A DNA stretch of 64,000 bases from an uncultured Collinsella sp. (GTDB taxonomy: Bacteria > Actinomycetota > Coriobacteriia > Coriobacteriales > Coriobacteriaceae): contig UQKL01000015.1 of NCBI GenBank assembly GCA_900541695.1, forward strand, positions 3,458-67,457, in the 5' to 3' direction. The notes below the pieces were generated by a model that made no database searches, was not told the origin of the DNA, and saw only the letters and a program-made list of their open reading frames with translations. Numbering within the stretch: position 1 is the first letter of the stretch; each line of letters begins with the position of its first letter. Position numbers and translations under genes: made by a program. Shown here piece by piece: positions 17,676-24,915 of this stretch.

Positions 17676-18058
17676 GGCTGTCCGTCGCCCATGCTTCGGT
17701 CTCCCAACTTCTTTCCAGCTTTCCACTTAACTTACCACTTAAGGTGGAAAGCTGGAAAGTTAAGTGGAAAGTTGGGAAGCAAGTGGAAAGCTGACATGTT
17801 AGGTGCGGACTGACGAGGGGTTAATAATTGCACAAACCATACCAGCTAAACAAAAAGATACCAATCTGGTTGGTAAAACACCGTCAATGAGCCGCGAGCC
17901 AACTAGCTGCGTAAATAAAACCTAAAGAACTGTTGCAAATGAATGGCAAATACCCAGATGCCGCCGTTGCGATTTTCAATTAACTGTTACGCGGGAACAG
18001 CAAAATGCTACTATCTAACTTGCACGTAAGAAAGCAGATTAACGGTTAAGGCTAAGAA
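17676..18058. other. Intergenic region with second repeat array and AT-rich promoter region
   Basis: No gene of convincing quality lies in these 383 bases. The left part holds the downstream repeat array. The right part (17820-18058) is notably AT-richer than the surrounding genes and leads into the HTH gene. It contains a -10-like TACTAT at 18009-18014 with TG two bases upstream, and a weak -35-like TGTTAC at 17985-17990. Confidence 0.5.
17701..17800 (+). repeat. Palindromic ~20-bp repeat array downstream of the AlbA_2 gene
   Basis: GTGGAAAG recurs at 17744, 17764 and 17783, with inverted units to the left. Bases 17711-17771 equal 16103-16163 at 59 of 61 positions, in the same orientation. 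The two arrays therefore form direct repeats, each itself palindromic, around one gene. The similarity decays outside the 61-bp core but related units extend to about 17800. Confidence 0.93.
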
Positions 18059-18463
18059 GTGGCAGGTATGTCGGAAGCAACTAGGACTCGCACGCATGCG
18101 CCCGAGGTTAGGCAGCGCGCCGTCGAGATCCTCCAAGAGGGGGTCGGTCATCGCGCCCTCGCCGCGGAGCTTGGCATTCCCCAGGCCACGGCTCGTCAGT
18201 GGGCCCGCGCGTATGCCGTAGGCGGTGCCGATGCCGTTCTCAACGCCGGTTCGCATCATCACACCTATTCGTACGAAGTTAAGCTCGCCGTGGTCAAGGA
18301 CCGCTTGGAAAACGGCTTAACGGTTCGCGAGGCCATGATCAAGCACAAGATTCCCAGCGAGTCTTCGGTCAAGGCTTGGTGCCGCCAGTATCGCGAGAGC
18401 GGTGAGTCCGCGCTGGTTGATAAGCCGCGCGGTCGCAAGCCGCGCGTTAAAAAGGCGGAATAG
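18059..18463 (+). CDS. Solitary double helix-turn-helix protein, IS3 OrfA-like
   Basis: 134 residues with two HTH units of the HTH_28/HTH_29 kind: ALAAELGIPQATARQWARAY (about 32-51) and a second one, VREAMIKHKIPSESSVKAWCRQY (about 91-113). The C-terminus is basic (KPRGRKPRVKKAE). This is the layout of the DNA-binding OrfA of IS3-family elements, but no OrfB/integrase frame, inverted ends or target duplication is visible nearby. It is therefore either a domesticated or orphaned transposase component, or a small DNA-binding regulator. A GTG at 18059 and an ATG at 18068 are both possible starts. AAGG at 18046-18049 favours the GTG slightly. The gene has its own terminator, so it is transcribed alone. 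Confidence 0.7.
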   Translation: MAGMSEATRTRTHAPEVRQRAVEILQEGVGHRALAAELGIPQATARQWARAYAVGGADAVLNAGSHHHTYSYEVKLAVVKDRLENGLTVREAMIKHKIPSESSVKAWCRQYRESGESALVDKPRGRKPRVKKAE

Positions 18464-18475
18464 CGAACGGGATGG

Positions 18476-18498
18476 TGCGCCCACAGGGGCGCATTTTT
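18476..18498 (+). terminator. Rho-independent terminator after the HTH gene
   Basis: A 7-bp stem (TGCGCCC at 18476-18482 with GGGCGCA at 18487-18493) closes an ACAG loop and is followed by TTTTT. Confidence 0.93.
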
Positions 18499-18644
18499 CT
18501 TGCCGCCCCTCTGCTCCAATGCGGACAGACTCCTTACCCCGCACGTACAAAACTCCCCAGTTGACCGAAAACCCGCCGCCGCTACTCCTCAATTGAGCTA
18601 TAACGTTAAACAATTGCAGCGTTTTTGCATGGGGGAGTGATGGT

Positions 18645-21527
18645 ATGACGCTACTGTATTTCCTTACCCTGTTTCCGCTGGTACCGGCGCTGGGCATGCT
18701 GCTCGCGCGCGGTGACCGCGCCCGCGATGCGGTGGGGCTCATAGGTTCCGGCATCATTATGGCGGTGACAGTTGTAGTCGCCGTCATGTTTTTTGGCGCG
18801 GGCCCACAGAGCTTTGAGGTCGCCCCCGGCACCTCGCATGTGCTCTCGATCATCAGCTCCGCCATCGATGTCATCCTGTGCGCCGTCATCCTGTACAACG
18901 CGTATAAATATAGGAACGCGCTCACCACGGTGCTCGGCATAGTCCAGCTGGTGGGCTCGCTCGCCTTTGCAGCCATGACGCTGCCCGCGGCCGAAGCCGT
19001 CACCGCAACGCCGCTCTACCTGGACTATATGAGCGTGATCATGGTCCTCGCCGTCGGCATCGTTGGCAGTCTAATCTGCTTGTATGCCCTGGGCTACATG
19101 AAGGACTTCCAGGCCCATGACGAGCACGAGGCTGCGCTGCGCGGGCAGACCGCGCCCGACCGACGCCCGCAGTTCCTGGCGCTTATGTTCCTGTTCCTCT
19201 CGGCCATGTTCGTCATCGTGACGAGCGACAACCTGGAGTGGCTGTTCTGCGGCTGGGAAATCACCACCGTGTGCTCGTTCCTTATGATTGGCTACACGCG
19301 CACGCCCGAGGCCATCAAGAACGCCTTCACCCAGATCATCCTCAACATGCTGGGCGGCATCGCGTTTTTGGCCGGACTCATGTACCTGTATCTTAACGGC
19401 ATGCCGCTGACCATCTCGGGCATGATCGAGCTTTCCGGCGCCGGAACCGCGCAATCCGCGCTGCTGGTGATGCCGGTCATTCTGCTGTCGCTCGCTGCCC
19501 TTACCAAGGCCGCGCAGATGCCGTTCCATACTTGGCTGCTGGGTGCCATGGTTGCCCCCACGCCCACGAGCGCCCTGCTGCACTCGTCAACCATGGTCAA
19601 AGCCGGCGTGTTCCTGATGGTCAAGCTGAGCCCACTCTATGCCATCTATCCCGTGACCGGCTTTATGGTCACGAGTGTGGGTGCCATCACGTTTTTGCTC
19701 GCTGCCCTCATGGCCATCTCGCAGAGCAACGCCAAGCGTGTGCTCGCGTACTCCACCATTTCCAACTTGGGCCTCATCAGTGCCTGCCTGGGTGTCGGCG
19801 CGCCCGAGGCCGTATGGGCAGCCATCTTCCTGATCTTGTTTCACACGGTGGCCAAGTCGCTGCTGTTCCTGTGCGTGGGCACCGCCGAGCATCATATCGG
19901 CAGCCGCAATATCGAGGACATGGACGGTATGTTCAGCCGCATGCCGCACCTGACGCGTCTGATGATGCTGGGCATCATGGGCATGTTTGTGGCGCCGTTT
20001 GGCATGCTCGTGTCCAAATGGGGCGCCCTGGTGGCGTTCGCGCAGACCGGCAACGTGCTCATGATCATGGTGCTTGCCTTTGGCTCGGCCGCGACGTTTT
20101 ACTTCTGGGGCAAGTGGCTTGCCAAGCTTTCGGGCGTCGACCCCACGGCTCAAAACGTTGAGGTCAATGTCCATAAGACCGAATGGATGGCCCTCAACAC
20201 CATCGCCGCGCTGCTGATTCTGTGCTGCGTGGCGTTTCCGATTGTCTCGAGCGGTCTGGTGTCGCCTTACTTGGCCATGGTGTTTGGCCGCGTGCCGTAC
20301 GTTATCGGCAAGGACGCCATGTATCTGATGGTGGTTATCGTGGCTTTTATCGCCGTGGTGCTGCTGACCTCGTTCCGCGTGAGCAACAAACCGCACGTAA
20401 ACGTATATCTTTCGGGTGTGGGAACCGACAATTACCGCCATTTCCGCGGCTCGATGGGACACGAGGTGAAGGCCGAAAAGCGCAATTGGTACTCGGAGGA
20501 CGCCCTTGGCGAGAAGCGTATTGGCCCCGCGGGTAGCGTCGTGTGCTGCAGCATTATCTTGTTTGCGCTGCTGTGTTGCGCGTGGATTGGGCCCGAGCGG
20601 CTTGCCATGAGCGCGCCCTCGGTGCTGCGCGGCAAGTATTTCGAAGGTTCGGGCGTCGTGGGCATCTTTATAGGCACCGTGGCGTTTGCCCTGATTGCGC
20701 CTTTGGTTGGTGGCCTGATCGACGGCGTTGACCGCAAACTTTCGGCCCGCATGCAGGGCCGCGTGGGGCCGCGTCTGCTCCAGCCTTTCTACGACGTTGC
20801 CAAGCTCCTGCGCAAGGCTCCTGCCAGCGTAAACACGATGGACGATACCTACATGGCGTGCGCGCTCATCTTTACCGTCGTGGGCGGCGGCATCTTTGTG
20901 TCGGGCTCCAACACGCTGCTGTGCGCTTTTATGGTGACGCTCGCCGCGATCTTTGTGGTGCTGGCGTCCGCCTCGACGCAAAGCCCGTTTGCCCAGGTTG
21001 GCGCCGATCGCGAGTTGCTGCAGGTTATGAGTTACGAGCCCGCTGTTCTGCTGATGAGCGTGGGCCTGTACCTTGCCACCGACAGCTTCGATTCCATTGC
21101 CGTGACCGGGCAGTCGGCCCCCATCATCGTGTACAGCGCGCCCATTTTTTTCGCGCTGCTCGCGGTGCTTACCATCAAGCTGCGCAAGTCGCCGTTTGAC
21201 CTTTCGTACTCGCATCACGCGCATCAGGAGATCGTCCAGGGCGTCGCCACCGAGATGAGCGGCGGCACGCTGGCGAAGATGACCCTTATGCACTGGTGCG
21301 AGACCGTGCTGTTTTTGATGTGGGTGGGCATGTTCTTTGTCTGGGACAACCCGGTGAGCTGGGTGGTCGCCCTGGTCGTGATGGCCGCGACGTACTTTGT
21401 CGAGGTGCTGATCGACAACACCTTCGCACGCAGCACCTGGCGCAGCTGCTTTAGGCTCGGATGGGGCGTGGCGCTGGTGTTTGGCTTGCTCAACCTTATG
21501 CCCATCCTCGTCGACGTGTTTATTTAG
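18645..21527 (+). CDS. Fused Ech-type hydrogenase membrane subunit (EchA-EchB)
   Basis: 960 residues. The first ~585 form a NuoL/HyfB/EchA-like antiporter subunit with many membrane helices, including LEWLFCGWEITTVCSF (about 192-207) and AQMPFHTWLLGAMVAPTPTSALLHS (split over helices near 292-316). A polar stretch (about 585-640) follows. The rest is a NuoH/EchB-like subunit: GVDRKLSARMQGRVGP (about 693-708), then ELLQVMSYEP (about 790) and KSPFDLSYSHHAHQE (about 850). In most Ech and related complexes these are separate genes; here one frame encodes both with no stop. Together they would form the proton- or sodium-pumping membrane arm. The ATG at 18645 has GGGGGAG seven bases before it. It is the first gene of a six-subunit-equivalent operon ending at 24298. 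I use no gene symbol because the fusion matches neither echA nor echB alone. Confidence 0.88.
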   Translation: MTLLYFLTLFPLVPALGMLLARGDRARDAVGLIGSGIIMAVTVVVAVMFFGAGPQSFEVAPGTSHVLSIISSAIDVILCAVILYNAYKYRNALTTVLGIVQLVGSLAFAAMTLPAAEAVTATPLYLDYMSVIMVLAVGIVGSLICLYALGYMKDFQAHDEHEAALRGQTAPDRRPQFLALMFLFLSAMFVIVTSDNLEWLFCGWEITTVCSFLMIGYTRTPEAIKNAFTQIILNMLGGIAFLAGLMYLYLNGMPLTISGMIELSGAGTAQSALLVMPVILLSLAALTKAAQMPFHTWLLGAMVAPTPTSALLHSSTMVKAGVFLMVKLSPLYAIYPVTGFMVTSVGAITFLLAALMAISQSNAKRVLAYSTISNLGLISACLGVGAPEAVWAAIFLILFHTVAKSLLFLCVGTAEHHIGSRNIEDMDGMFSRMPHLTRLMMLGIMGMFVAPFGMLVSKWGALVAFAQTGNVLMIMVLAFGSAATFYFWGKWLAKLSGVDPTAQNVEVNVHKTEWMALNTIAALLILCCVAFPIVSSGLVSPYLAMVFGRVPYVIGKDAMYLMVVIVAFIAVVLLTSFRVSNKPHVNVYLSGVGTDNYRHFRGSMGHEVKAEKRNWYSEDALGEKRIGPAGSVVCCSIILFALLCCAWIGPERLAMSAPSVLRGKYFEGSGVVGIFIGTVAFALIAPLVGGLIDGVDRKLSARMQGRVGPRLLQPFYDVAKLLRKAPASVNTMDDTYMACALIFTVVGGGIFVSGSNTLLCAFMVTLAAIFVVLASASTQSPFAQVGADRELLQVMSYEPAVLLMSVGLYLATDSFDSIAVTGQSAPIIVYSAPIFFALLAVLTIKLRKSPFDLSYSHHAHQEIVQGVATEMSGGTLAKMTLMHWCETVLFLMWVGMFFVWDNPVSWVVALVVMAATYFVEVLIDNTFARSTWRSCFRLGWGVALVFGLLNLMPILVDVFI

Positions 21528-21539
21528 GAGGTGGCATCC

Positions 21540-22142
21540 ATGGATCATAAAATGTCGCGCTCGCCGTGGGTTATTCATTACGACGGCTCGAGCTGCAACG
21601 GATGCGATATCGAGGTGCTGGCCTCGCTCACGCCACTGTTCGATGCGGAGCGCTTTGGCGTGGTCAACACCGGCAACCCCAAGCATGCGGATATCTTTTT
21701 GGTGACGGGGTCGGTCAACGCTCAGAACCTGCCCGTCGTGCGCCAGATCTACAACCAGATGCTCGAGCCCAAGTGCGTGGTGGCCTGCGGCATCTGCGCA
21801 TGTTCGGGCGGCGTGTTCCGCGATGCCTACAACGTGATCGGCGGCGTGGACCGCGCGATTCCCGTGGACGTGTACGCGCCCGGGTGCGCCATTCGCCCCG
21901 AGACGGTGATCGATGCCATCGTGGAGGCGTGCGGCATCCTGGACCAGAAGGAGGCCGTGATGCGCGCCGGCGGCGATCCGCTTACCGTGGGCGGCGCCGC
22001 TGCCTGGGACGGTGGCGTTGAGCTGGGCGAGGACGGGTTTGTGGCTGCGGGGGCCGGGGCTGGGGCCGGCGACGCGGCCGCCGCTGGCGACGTACCTGCT
22101 GAGAAGCCCGCCGCACCCGCTGCTGCAAAGGAGGCCGAGTAA
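21540..22142 (+). CDS. echC: Hydrogenase small subunit, EchC-like (NuoB family)
   Basis: 200 residues. The NuoB-type cysteines that hold the proximal [4Fe-4S] cluster are present: CNGC (residues 19-22), the CGICACSGG stretch (about 80-88) and PGC (about 118). It would transfer electrons from the ferredoxin subunit to the [NiFe] site. Residues after about 150 form an Ala/Gly/Glu-rich tail that the usual ~150-residue family members lack. The frame is open from a GTG at 21531, but the ATG at 21540 sits seven bases after AGGAGG and is chosen. It starts 12 bases after the membrane subunit and its TAA overlaps the next ATG by one base. Confidence 0.88.
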   Translation: MDHKMSRSPWVIHYDGSSCNGCDIEVLASLTPLFDAERFGVVNTGNPKHADIFLVTGSVNAQNLPVVRQIYNQMLEPKCVVACGICACSGGVFRDAYNVIGGVDRAIPVDVYAPGCAIRPETVIDAIVEACGILDQKEAVMRAGGDPLTVGGAAAWDGGVELGEDGFVAAGAGAGAGDAAAAGDVPAEKPAAPAAAKEAE

Positions 22143-22855
22143 TGCAAAAGGCAATCTATACCATCGTCGGGATCGACGAGCTCCTGTCACATGTGCAGGC
22201 GCTCAAGGGTGTCGGCGCGCGCTTTGTGCAAATGCACGCCGAGCGCAACGTCGACGACGGCTCGTATCGCCTGGTCTACACGTTTATCAACGTTCGTGCT
22301 GCTCAGGAGCAGATTGCGCGGGACGGAAACTATGCGATTGAGAATCTGGTAGTCGAGGGCATCGACCAGTACCAGGAGATTCCGTCCATCAGCTCGTACT
22401 ATCCGGCGGTGTTCCCGTTTGAGAACGAGGCGCATGACCTTTTTGGTCTTGCCATCATCGACATGCAGCTCGACTTTAAGGGCTTTTTCTACCAGGTCTC
22501 GACCGCCGAGCCCATGAGCGTTATCACGCCCGAGGTGAAGGCTGCGCGCGAGAAAGCCATGAAGGTCCGCGCGGCTGCAGAGGCCAAGGCGCGCAAGGCT
22601 GCGGCCGAAAAGGCCGCCGCGGCTGCGGCTGCGGGGGAGGGCGCCGCGGGTGCCGGCGATGCCGCGAGCGCCGCTGCTCAGCCCGCTGCGGCTGCCGGCT
22701 CCGATGCTCAGCATGACGATGCCGCTGCCAAGGCCGCGCTCAAAGCCGCCGAGCTGGAAGCAAAGCTCGCCGCCATGGATCCCGAGAAAGCGGCCAAGGT
22801 CCGCGCGGCGCTTGCCGCCAAGGCCGCTCGCGACAAGCAGAAAAAGGAGGCGTAA
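22142..22855 (+). CDS. echD: Hydrogenase subunit, EchD-like (NuoC family) with Ala/Lys-rich tail
   Basis: 237 residues. Residues 1-125 are a compact NuoC/30-kDa-type domain with the family hallmark FPFENEAHDLFGL (about 97-109). This part binds the large subunit and needs no cofactor. From about residue 140 onward the protein becomes an Ala/Lys/Glu-rich, strongly helical tail (AEAKARKAAAEKAA and similar), roughly doubling the normal length. The tail may form a helix or coiled coil along the complex, but its role is unknown. Start ATG 22142 overlaps the preceding TAA. Confidence 0.85.
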   Translation: MQKAIYTIVGIDELLSHVQALKGVGARFVQMHAERNVDDGSYRLVYTFINVRAAQEQIARDGNYAIENLVVEGIDQYQEIPSISSYYPAVFPFENEAHDLFGLAIIDMQLDFKGFFYQVSTAEPMSVITPEVKAAREKAMKVRAAAEAKARKAAAEKAAAAAAAGEGAAGAGDAASAAAQPAAAAGSDAQHDDAAAKAALKAAELEAKLAAMDPEKAAKVRAALAAKAARDKQKKEA

Positions 22856-22860
22856 GGTCC

Positions 22861-23949
22861 ATGGCGCATCGCTCCGTTATTCCGTTTGGCCCGCAGCACC
22901 CGGTGCTGCCCGAGCCGCTTCATCTGGACCTGGTGATCGAGGACGACCGCGTTCTCGAGGCAATTCCGCAGATCGGCTTTGTGCACCGCGGACTCGAGAA
23001 GCTCACCGAAAAGCGTGATATGCACCAGTTTGGCTACATCGCCGAGCGCATCTGCGGCATCTGCGCCGTGGGCCATAGCTATGGCTATGCCAGCGCCTGC
23101 GAGCGTATGCTCGACATCGAGGTGCCCGGCCGCGTGCAGTATATCCGCACCATTCTGCATGAGCTTTCGCGCATTCACTCGCATCTGCTGTGGCTGGGCC
23201 TACTCGCCGATGCCTTTGGCTTCGAGGCGCTGTTCTATCGTTCGTGGACCCTGCGCGAGCAAATTCTCAAGATCTTCGAGAGCACCTGCGGCGGCCGCGT
23301 GATCCTTTCGATTAACGAGATCGGCGGCCTTAAGCACGACATCGAGGACTCCGAGCTGGCGGGTATTGTCCAGACACTCGATGCCATGCGTCCCGACTAC
23401 GAGGCCCTGATGCATACGTTTTTGGACGACAATAGCTGCGGCGAGCGCCTGCATGGCGTGGGCGTGATCAGCAAGAAGGACGCGCTGGATCTGTCGATGG
23501 TCGGCCCGTTCGGTCGCGCCTCGGGCGTGGATTACGACGTGCGCATGTTTGGCGACGGTGCCTATGCGGATCTGGCCGCGTTTGAGCCTATCGTTGCTGG
23601 CGATGGCGACTGCTATGCCCGCTGCCAGGTGCGTTGTGCCGAGGTCACGCAGGCCATGGACATCATCAAGGAGCTTGTGGGCAAGATCCCGCACGACGGT
23701 ATCGGTGGGCGTACCAAGCTCACGCCGGCCGACGGCGCGCGCGGCGAGGTTGTGATTGAGCAGCCGCGCGGCGAGGCGTATTACTATGTGCGCGGCAACG
23801 GCACCAAGAACCTGGACCGTTTTCGCGTGCGCACGCCGACGTCGCAGAACCTGGCGGGTCTGACGCATGCGCTGCAGGGCGTGCTCCTTGCTAACGTGCC
23901 CATGATTATCCTGACCATCGACCCCTGCATTAGCTGCACGGAAAGGTAG
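22861..23949 (+). CDS. echE: [NiFe] hydrogenase large subunit, EchE-like
   Basis: 362 residues of the NuoD/EchE family. Both nickel-ligand pairs are intact: RICGIC (C65, C68) and DPCISC (C356, C359). It is therefore a true hydrogenase rather than a complex I-like quinone subunit. The protein ends three residues after the last cysteine (TER). Most [NiFe] large subunits carry a C-terminal peptide removed by a dedicated endopeptidase; here nothing remains to cleave. With EchC, D, F and the membrane fusion it would couple ferredoxin oxidation to H2 evolution and ion pumping, or run in reverse. Nickel-insertion (hyp) genes are not in the window. The gene lies 5 bases after echD and 7 before echF. 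Confidence 0.93.
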   Translation: MAHRSVIPFGPQHPVLPEPLHLDLVIEDDRVLEAIPQIGFVHRGLEKLTEKRDMHQFGYIAERICGICAVGHSYGYASACERMLDIEVPGRVQYIRTILHELSRIHSHLLWLGLLADAFGFEALFYRSWTLREQILKIFESTCGGRVILSINEIGGLKHDIEDSELAGIVQTLDAMRPDYEALMHTFLDDNSCGERLHGVGVISKKDALDLSMVGPFGRASGVDYDVRMFGDGAYADLAAFEPIVAGDGDCYARCQVRCAEVTQAMDIIKELVGKIPHDGIGGRTKLTPADGARGEVVIEQPRGEAYYYVRGNGTKNLDRFRVRTPTSQNLAGLTHALQGVLLANVPMIILTIDPCISCTER

Positions 23950-23956
23950 GCGCGGC

Positions 23957-24298
23957 ATGAGTTTACTGACATTTGCCAAGACGGCCTTGGGTTCTATGGT
24001 CAAGCGGCCGGTCACGGTGTGCTATCCGCAGGAGAAGCTCGCGGCGCCCGAGCGCCTGCGCGGGCATATCGTCAATGACATGGACGTGTGCATCTGCTGC
24101 GGCATGTGCGCGCGGCGTTGCCCGGCGGGCGCGCTCGCGGTCGATCGCAAAGGCGGCACCTGGTCGATCGATCCGTATGCCTGCGTGGTGTGCGGCGAGT
24201 GCATCGAGAGCTGTCCCAAGCGCTGCCTGACTATAGATACAGCCCGCACTCCGGTCGCAGCGGACAAGACTCCCACGGTAGAAACCAAACCGGAATAG
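23957..24298 (+). CDS. echF: Hydrogenase ferredoxin subunit, EchF-like, two [4Fe-4S] clusters
   Basis: 113 residues. Two ferredoxin motifs are complete: C45-x2-C48-x2-C51-x3-C55-P and C76-x2-C79-x2-C82-x3-C86-P. They are typical of the NuoI/EchF subunit, which takes electrons from soluble ferredoxin and passes them to EchC. One additional Cys (C47) lies inside the first motif. The N-terminus (MSLLTFAKTALGSMVKRP) can form the amphipathic helix seen in NuoI-like proteins. It is the last gene of the operon, followed by a long hairpin. Confidence 0.9.
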   Translation: MSLLTFAKTALGSMVKRPVTVCYPQEKLAAPERLRGHIVNDMDVCICCGMCARRCPAGALAVDRKGGTWSIDPYACVVCGECIESCPKRCLTIDTARTPVAADKTPTVETKPE

Positions 24299-24319
24299 AG
24301 CTGGAATAGAGCTGGAATA

Positions 24320-24353
24320 GGGGCCGGTGGGGCAAAAATGCCCCACCGGCCCC
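24320..24353 (+). terminator. Hairpin terminator of the hydrogenase operon
   Basis: A perfect 15-bp stem (24320-24334 with 24339-24353) closes an AAAA loop. It lacks a following T-run, so it may act as an mRNA 3' stabiliser or be helped by the AAAA/TTTT context. It is preceded by three tandem GGAATAG units spanning the stop codon of echF. Confidence 0.75.
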
Positions 24354-24384
24354 GCGCTTAAACGCGCGGTTGGGCCGCCGCGAA

Positions 24385-24538
24385 CAAAACTATGCCGGAT
24401 TACGGGGCTGGATTGCGAATCCCCAACCATACAGAAAATCGCAAAAATAAAACCGCAGGTAGATAGCCTGCCGTTTTTCAAAAAATGAATGTATGGATGA
24501 GGGCCCCGACTTTAGCCCCGTAATCCGGCATAGTTTTG
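24385..24538. repeat. Composite palindromic element 1 (25-bp outer arms)
   Basis: Perfect 25-bp inverted arms at 24385-24409 and 24514-24538 (outer end CAAAACTATGCCGG) enclose a shorter inner stem (CCATACA at 24426-24432 with TGTATGG at 24490-24496). At the centre is a hairpin with arms GCAGG and CCTGC followed by GTTTTTC. The order outer arm, inner stem, central hairpin is shared with element 2. Confidence 0.93.
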
Positions 24539-24627
24539 AAATGGCACCATATCCGTAACAGCCTTTAATCTCCCGTGGACGGAGAAAAACGGACCATTTT
24601 GGCCTTGCGAGGGCTGCCGCGTGACCC

Positions 24628-24795
24628 GTCTGCCACGAAATGGGCCCATCTACTACGTTTAAGCCGCTACCCTCAACCATGGCGAAAAACGCAAAAACAA
24701 AACTGCAGGTAGAACGCCTGCGGTTTTTCATGAAAAGCGGTTATGGTCGAGGGTGCTGGACTAAACGTAGTAGATGGGCCCATTTCGTGGCAGAC
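24628..24795. repeat. Composite palindromic element 2 (34-bp outer arms)
   Basis: Perfect 34-bp inverted arms at 24628-24661 and 24762-24795 (outer end GTCTGCCACGAAATGG). The inner stem is ACCCTCAACCAT (24669-24680) with ATGGTCGAGGGT (24743-24754), one mismatch. The central hairpin CTGCAGG...CCTGCGG followed by TTTTTCA matches element 1 in sequence, whereas the outer arms are unrelated to those of element 1. Confidence 0.95.
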
Positions 24796-24915
24796 GCCGT
24801 CAGCCGATCTCCGCGGGCGGAAGAAAAAGGATCATTTCGGTCCCGCGAGGCTTGCGGAGGCACTCGTGCAGGCTCGCCCGAACAAAACTATGTCGGAGTG
24901 TCGACAGTTGGGTAA

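Larger units (their letters stand above)
24374..24915. other. Gene-free region made of two tandem ~250-bp palindromic units
   Basis: The region between echF and the response regulator contains two diverged copies of a unit: a long palindrome followed by a ~90-base tail. The tails (24570-24620 and 24808-24860) align well around GGAGAAAAACGGACCATTTT versus GGAAGAAAAAGGATCATTTC. A third unit begins at 24879 (CGAACAAAACTATG, matching 24381-24394) and is cut by the 3' end of the response-regulator gene. Open frames here follow the palindrome symmetry and look spurious. Confidence 0.8.

Noticed and set aside
19587..22190. 867-codon minus-strand frame opposite the hydrogenase genes
   Set aside because: The plus strand encodes clear Ech subunits; the antisense frame is His/Arg/Gln-rich and arises from high GC.
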